From: Nitratireductor sp.
GTDB lineage: Bacteria > Pseudomonadota > Alphaproteobacteria > Rhizobiales > Rhizobiaceae
DNA: 64,000 nucleotides
Direction of reading: 5' to 3'
Assembly: GCF_017794765.1 (NCBI RefSeq)
Contig: NZ_CP051236.1
Coordinates: 2,391,444-2,455,443, forward strand
Part shown: positions 60,066 through 64,000 of the stretch, one piece after another
Numbering within the stretch: position 1 is the stretch's first letter
Layout of the letters: every line of letters starts with the position of its first letter
Made by a program: the position numbers and the translations under genes
Notes under the pieces: model-generated
What the model saw: the letters and a program-made list of their open reading frames with translations, nothing else
What the model was told of the DNA's origin: nothing
Databases searched by the model: none

Positions 60066-60683
60066 TTACTCTGGCATTGTCGCTTTCATCGACGGGCGGC
60101 ATGAGAATTCAGCAAACCAAGCCGCAAGGTCTGCGCGATCTTTCCTCCATGGTTTGTCGGCAAAGCGAAAGTCGAGGTAGCCCAGTGCACATGCGACAGC
60201 GATACTGCCAAGCGTAGGTGCGCCGGTGAGGTGTGGCAACCAACGTTTCTGTAGGTCGTCCAGGCCGCTGTCGACCTTCTCCATCTGACTGTCGTGCCAA
60301 AGTTGCCAGTAAAATTCGGAAGGACGCAGCACCGATTCGTAACGGCACAGGAGGGCCGCATCGAGGATGGAATCGGCGAGGGCTTCGAGCGTCATCGCCT
60401 GGAAACGTTTGGCGGGGTCTTCCGGCAGCAGCGGCATCGCGCCTGACATCGAATCGACATAGGCGCAGATCACCCGGCTGTCAAACAGCGCGGTGCCATC
60501 GTCGAGCAGTGCGGTGGGCACCTTGCCGGACGGGTTCTCACGAACGATGACCGGGTCGCGTTTCACCGGCCAGGCGTTGGAGGGCAGCTTCTCAAGCTGG
60601 TCCGCGATGCCCTTTTCATGGGCGGCGACGAATACCTTCCGGACAAAAGGGGATGCGGGCGAGAAGAATACGCGAAGTGTCAT
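60066..60683 (-). CDS. Glutathione S-transferase family protein
   Basis: A 205-residue GST with an N-terminal thioredoxin fold (LRVFFSPASPFVRKVFVAA, ENPSGKVPTALLDDGTALFDSRVICAYVD) and an all-helical second domain. The Ser in SPASPFVRK stands where the catalytic Ser of related beta/theta-like GSTs lies. It follows a GntR/FCD gene, start and stop codons adjacent at 60683/60684, so both are one operon. The preceding 238-base gap (59828-60065) shows no gene I can support. Confidence 0.87.
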   Translation of the reverse strand: MTLRVFFSPASPFVRKVFVAAHEKGIADQLEKLPSNAWPVKRDPVIVRENPSGKVPTALLDDGTALFDSRVICAYVDSMSGAMPLLPEDPAKRFQAMTLEALADSILDAALLCRYESVLRPSEFYWQLWHDSQMEKVDSGLDDLQKRWLPHLTGAPTLGSIAVACALGYLDFRFADKPWRKDRADLAAWFAEFSCRPSMKATMPE

Positions 60684-61421
60684 TTACTGGTCTTTCTGGC
60701 AAGTATTGGCAGTTGGAGGCGAAAAAGCGAGTTTCCTGAAGGTCTCCTCAGGGTCGTTGCGGAGACGATCAACGAGTGCCTCTCCGGCATATTGGACATG
60801 TTCGTGCATGATGGCGGCGGCGCGTTCGCCGTCGCTGTTTCGGAGTGCTCGGGCGATGCGGTGGTGATCGTCATGCGAGCGCTGGATCAGGGCGAAATCG
60901 TCCGCCTCCCACAGGATGATGCGATCAGAGACCAGCGGAACATTGTGGGTCCTGCCGACGAATTCGTGTAGCCAGGGATTCTGGGCCGCGTTGATGATCG
61001 TGTCGTGGAACCGGACATTGAACTGGCGATACTCGGGAAGATCCGCCACATCGAGCGAACCTGAAGACAGGATACGGTCGCCGATCGTCACGAGGCGGTC
61101 CAGTTCCTCGATGGTCGCATTGTCGATTCCACACCGCACCGCTGCCCGGCAGGCCATGGCTTCCAGTCCGGCGCGGATCTCGAAAACTTTGATGATGCTG
61201 TCGACAGAGAAAGACTTCACCCGGTAGCCCCGGTTCTCCTCGTAGCTCAGCAAGCCGTCCTGCGTGAGCGTCGCCATCGCCGTGCGCAGCGGCGTGCGTG
61301 AAATGCCCAGTAGCTCCGATAGGTGGTTCTGGCGTACCGGCTGCCCAGGATGCAACTGACCGGAGAGGATCATCTCCCTCAGGGCGGCGGTCGCTTCGCC
61401 CGCTGCGGTTTTTCCTTTCAA
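60684..61421 (-). CDS. GntR family regulator with FCD domain
   Basis: A regulator of about 245 residues: winged helix with GEATAALREMILSGQLHPGQPVRQNHLSELLGISRTPLRTAMATL and an FCD ligand domain (FEIRAGLEAMACRAAVRCG; FNVRFHDTIINAAQNPWLHEFV with metal-binding Asp/His residues). I prefer the TTG at 61421 because GAGAAGGG lies seven bases upstream and it brings the protein close to the family length. ATG 61460 would add 13 residues but has its ribosome site too near. It is divergent from the SDR-TRAP operon, which it probably controls. Confidence 0.85.
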   Translation of the reverse strand: MKGKTAAGEATAALREMILSGQLHPGQPVRQNHLSELLGISRTPLRTAMATLTQDGLLSYEENRGYRVKSFSVDSIIKVFEIRAGLEAMACRAAVRCGIDNATIEELDRLVTIGDRILSSGSLDVADLPEYRQFNVRFHDTIINAAQNPWLHEFVGRTHNVPLVSDRIILWEADDFALIQRSHDDHHRIARALRNSDGERAAAIMHEHVQYAGEALVDRLRNDPEETFRKLAFSPPTANTCQKDQ

Positions 61422-61597
61422 GACAGCACCCTTCTCCCATCGATTTGTTGTCCGGATCATGCCTCCAAGAGACCCATTCTGCAACTGGCCACACGCAATA
61501 AATGGATACAATTTAGCGGTATTTGAGAAATTATATTGACAAAAATCGCATTATTGGACTCAATCTAGGCTCCGAGGGCGAATGGGAGGAGTTTGGC

Positions 61598-62356
61598 TTG
61601 TCGGGCTTGGCGTTGGTAACCGGTGCAGCGGGTGGAATCGGGCGGGCGGTTTGTGATCGTCTGGCATGCGACGGATTCACCGTTATCGCGTGCGATCTGG
61701 ATGAGGAAAGGGTCGGCGATCTCGCCGCGCGGCTGCCGTCCGGCCCGCATTTAGCGCGAAAGCTGGACGTCACCGACGAGGTGGCCATCCACAAGACCTT
61801 CGGCGATATCGAACGCGAATATGGGCCGATCCACGTCGTCGTTGCCGCTGCGGGCATTCTGATCCTCGACGAGAATGGCGCCCGCCGTCCGATCACCGAG
61901 CTGTCAACCGAGGAGTGGCAGAAAACGCAGGCGGTCAACAGCACCGGCACTTTCTTCCTCCTGCGCGAATTCCTTCGCCTGCGCGAGGCAAACCCGGTCG
62001 AAGGTGCTCGCTTTATCGGTTTTTCATCGGTCGCCGCCCAGTTGGGCGGCTACCGATCGAGTTCCGCCTATATCGCCAGCAAGAGTGCCGTGCTCGGCCT
62101 CGTGAAAGCCGCCGCCCGTGAGGGGGCAGCGATCGGCGTCGCGGTCAACGCGGTCGCGCCGGGTCTGATCAACGCGCCGATGCTGCGCCTCTCGCTGAAC
62201 GAGGCCGATGACGCGGCGGTGGCGCAGTCCATCCCGCAAGGCCGCATCGGAACGCCGGAGGACGTCGCGGGCGCGGTGTCATTCCTGGCGGGTCCGGACA
62301 GCGCCTACATCACCGGCGGTGTCATTGACGTCAATGGCGGCTACCGGATGCAGTGA
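61598..62356 (+). CDS. SDR family dehydrogenase
   Basis: A 252-residue classical SDR: cofactor motif VTGAAGGIGRAV at about residues 6-17, AAAGIL near 86, the catalytic Ser in FSSVAAQL, the catalytic Tyr/Lys in SAYIASKSAV (about 163-172) and C-terminal IDVNGGYRMQ. The start is a TTG at 61598: GGGAGGAG lies six bases upstream and the protein then begins right before the Rossmann motif. It precedes TRAP transporter genes by one base, so it likely acts on the imported compound or its product. Confidence 0.87.
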   Translation: MSGLALVTGAAGGIGRAVCDRLACDGFTVIACDLDEERVGDLAARLPSGPHLARKLDVTDEVAIHKTFGDIEREYGPIHVVVAAAGILILDENGARRPITELSTEEWQKTQAVNSTGTFFLLREFLRLREANPVEGARFIGFSSVAAQLGGYRSSSAYIASKSAVLGLVKAAAREGAAIGVAVNAVAPGLINAPMLRLSLNEADDAAVAQSIPQGRIGTPEDVAGAVSFLAGPDSAYITGGVIDVNGGYRMQ

Positions 62357-62357
62357 C

Positions 62358-62864
62358 ATGCAATTAACCCGATTCATAAGCCACTTGCTTGCCGGCCTGG
62401 CCGCGCTCGCGCTGTTCTTGATGATGCTGCACGTCACAGCCGACGTGCTCGGCAAATATCTGCTCAACCGACCGATCCCTGGCACTGCGGAAGTGGTTGC
62501 CAGCTATTACATGGTCGCGGCGGTCTTCCTGCCACTCGCCTGGGTAGAGGTGCGCCAGGGCTCTATCGTCATGGAGCTGCTCTACGCTCTCTTGCCGAAT
62601 ACGCTGAAGCGCTGGGTCTATTTGCTGGCAACGCTTCTATCCGGCGTCTTCTACGGCGGCCTCGCCTGGCTGTCCTGGGGGATCGCGGTCCAGTCCTGGA
62701 AGATCGGCGAAGTTGTTGAAGGTACCTGGCGCGTCGTCATCTGGCCGACCAAGTTCCTGCTGCCAATCGGCCTGGCGCTTGCATGTATTGTCATGGCCAT
62801 CCGTCTCATCGAGATTCTCGCGGGGCGCGTCGCGCCACATGCCGAGATCGAAGACCCGGCATAG
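62358..62864 (+). CDS. dctQ: TRAP transporter small permease (DctQ type)
   Basis: A 168-residue membrane protein with four helices (LLAGLAALALFLMMLHVTADVLGKYLL, VAAVFLPLAWVEVRQGSIVME, WVYLLATLLSGVFYGGLAWLSWG and PTKFLLPIGLALACIVMAI), the layout of TRAP small permeases. The ATG at 62358 lies one base after the SDR stop. It joins the large permease to import a carboxylic acid or related solute together with a binding protein that is not in the window. Confidence 0.88.
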   Translation: MQLTRFISHLLAGLAALALFLMMLHVTADVLGKYLLNRPIPGTAEVVASYYMVAAVFLPLAWVEVRQGSIVMELLYALLPNTLKRWVYLLATLLSGVFYGGLAWLSWGIAVQSWKIGEVVEGTWRVVIWPTKFLLPIGLALACIVMAIRLIEILAGRVAPHAEIEDPA

Positions 62865-62872
62865 GTGTCGCC

Positions 62873-64000
62873 ATGGATCGTCTGGACATAGGTCTGATAG
62901 GCATCGCAGCGACGCTCATCGCGATCGGCCTTCGTATTCCCATCGGCGTCGCCATGGGGCTGACCTCGTTCATCGGGATCTGGGCCATGATGGGACCGAT
63001 GCCGGCCATCGGTATCTCCAAGGCCATTCCCTATGAATTGATCGGCGACTGGAATCTCTCCGCTGTCCCGATGTTTCTGCTGATGGGCTACATCGCCTCC
63101 GGCGCCCGGCTGACATCTGGCCTGTTCAATGCGGCACGGGTCTTCCTCAACCGCCTGCCGGGCGGGCTGGCGACGGCGAGCATCGCATCCAGCGCGCTGT
63201 TCGCCTCGGCCAGCGGCTCTTCAGTCGCAACCGCGGCTGCCTTTTCGCGTATCGCCGTACCGGAGATGCTGAAGGCCGGATACGCGCCCTCGCTCGCCTC
63301 CGGCTCAGTTGCTGCGGCGGGCACGCTGGGCTCGCTGATCCCGCCGAGCGTTTTGCTGATCGTCTACGGGCTGATGATGGATGTCTCCATCGCCGCGCTT
63401 TTCCTCGCCGCACTGATCCCGGGTATCCTCTCGGGCCTGGTATTCGCCGGCATGATCACGATCCGTTGCATGCTCAACCCGTCGCTCGCGCCGCGCCTCG
63501 ACACGCAGACGACATGGCGCGAGAAGCTCGCGTTGGTGCGCGAGACATGGCCGCTGCCAGTGCTGATTGCCGGCGTTCTCGGCGGCATCTTCTCCGGTAT
63601 CTTCACGGCGACCGAAGCCGGCGCGATAGGGGCCTTCCTGGCCTGCGCGATCGCGATGATCCGCGGCACGCTGAGCGTGAAAACGCTAACGCACGCGCTG
63701 ATCGACACCGCGCAGAGCACGTCGACGATCTTCATCATCGTTGTTGGCGCCGCGCTGTTCTCGCGCTTCCTTGCCCTGTCGACCCTGCCGGTATGGGTGT
63801 CGCAGCAACTGGCCGGCTTGGACGCGACAACCGTGATCATCCTGATCTGCATCCTCTACCTGGTCCTCGGATGCTTTCTCGAAAGCATCTCGATCCTGCT
63901 GCTCACCATCCCGGTTCTGGCATCGATCATCCACGGTCTCGACATCAACGCGATCTGGTTCGGCGTACTGGCGGTAAAGTTGCTCGAGACGGGGCTGATT
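62873..64000 (+). CDS. dctM: TRAP transporter large permease (DctM type), cut by the window end
   Basis: An open frame of 376 codons that runs to the last base. It begins MDRLDIGLIGIAATLIAIGL and shows DctM features: FLLMGYIASGARL, LATASIASSALFASASGSSVATAAAF, LGSLIPPSVLLIVYGLM, and GIFTATEAGAIGAFLACAIA. The normal protein is about 420-430 residues, so about 50 are missing. It is eight bases after dctQ. A binding-protein gene is expected beyond the window. Confidence 0.92.
   Translation, partial: MDRLDIGLIGIAATLIAIGLRIPIGVAMGLTSFIGIWAMMGPMPAIGISKAIPYELIGDWNLSAVPMFLLMGYIASGARLTSGLFNAARVFLNRLPGGLATASIASSALFASASGSSVATAAAFSRIAVPEMLKAGYAPSLASGSVAAAGTLGSLIPPSVLLIVYGLMMDVSIAALFLAALIPGILSGLVFAGMITIRCMLNPSLAPRLDTQTTWREKLALVRETWPLPVLIAGVLGGIFSGIFTATEAGAIGAFLACAIAMIRGTLSVKTLTHALIDTAQSTSTIFIIVVGAALFSRFLALSTLPVWVSQQLAGLDATTVIILICILYLVLGCFLESISILLLTIPVLASIIHGLDINAIWFGVLAVKLLETGLI

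Noticed and set aside
59837..60217. 126-codon frame between the MocR and GST genes
   Set aside because: It overlaps the end of the GST gene on the other strand, is rich in Arg/Ser and shows no domain or ribosome site.
61497..61510. GntR operator at TGGATACAA upstream of the last GntR gene
   Set aside because: Only a half of the expected TTGTATACAA-like palindrome is present, so it is too weak to list.
1..64000. CRISPR arrays, tRNA or rRNA genes, insertion sequences, phage genes
   Set aside because: No regularly spaced repeats, no transposase or integrase frames and no tRNA/rRNA-like segments were seen on reading the window.

Overview
This is 64 kb of a GC-rich chromosome or large replicon from an alphaproteobacterium, most likely of the order Hyphomicrobiales (the rhizobia and relatives). 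The clues are a RirA-type Rrf2 iron regulator with a possible IRO box and a possible Irr-type ICE box, a hemP-hmuSTUV haem locus, a PutR (Lrp-type) regulator divergent from a PutA that lacks a DNA-binding domain, and many ABC, TRAP and TTT transport operons. A complete-looking set of ectoine-degradation enzymes suggests a saline, marine or plant-associated life. I see no rRNA, tRNA, CRISPR array, insertion sequence or phage gene. All functions below are read from sequence motifs and remembered families; no database search was run.

Layout. 0-5.5 kb: periplasmic histidine phosphatase, AEC carrier, GabD-type dehydrogenase, a divergent LysR/SDR pair and a decayed small membrane-protein gene. 5.7-11.6 kb: FixH-like protein with a di-haem peroxidase, then PutR/PutA for proline use. 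11.6-21.6 kb: haem-iron island. One operon (receptor, small secreted protein, exbB, two exbD, tonB) faces hemP-hmuS-hmuT-hmuU-hmuV, with rirA next door.

21.8-32.5 kb: MaoC-type hydratase, then the ectoine/hydroxyectoine catabolic locus. eutB-eutC-doeX-doeC-doeD on the minus strand continue into an FAH-family hydrolase and a zeta-class GST. They diverge from doeA, an ArgE-type deacetylase (doeB2-like) and a GntR/FCD regulator. Two identical TTGTACACAA sites lie in the divergent promoter region. 32.5-43.7 kb: a carbohydrate-type ABC importer operon that also encodes an argininosuccinate-lyase-like enzyme and a PfkB kinase, divergent from a ROK repressor, a large PIG-L deacetylase and a DMT exporter. 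I do not recognise this pathway, and it is my best candidate for an undescribed catabolic system.

43.7-56.9 kb: TctCBA tripartite tricarboxylate transporter, its TctDE-type two-component system with an extra periplasmic binding protein, then a sigma-54 response regulator and Cache-HAMP kinase. These are followed by paired inverted repeats and an excellent -24/-12 promoter in front of an OFA-family (oxalate/formate antiporter-like) carrier, and a FAD-dependent reductase with no obvious start codon. 57-64 kb: MFS exporter divergent from a MocR regulator with a palindrome between them, then GST and GntR/FCD on one strand facing an SDR dehydrogenase and TRAP transporter genes; the large TRAP permease runs off the window.
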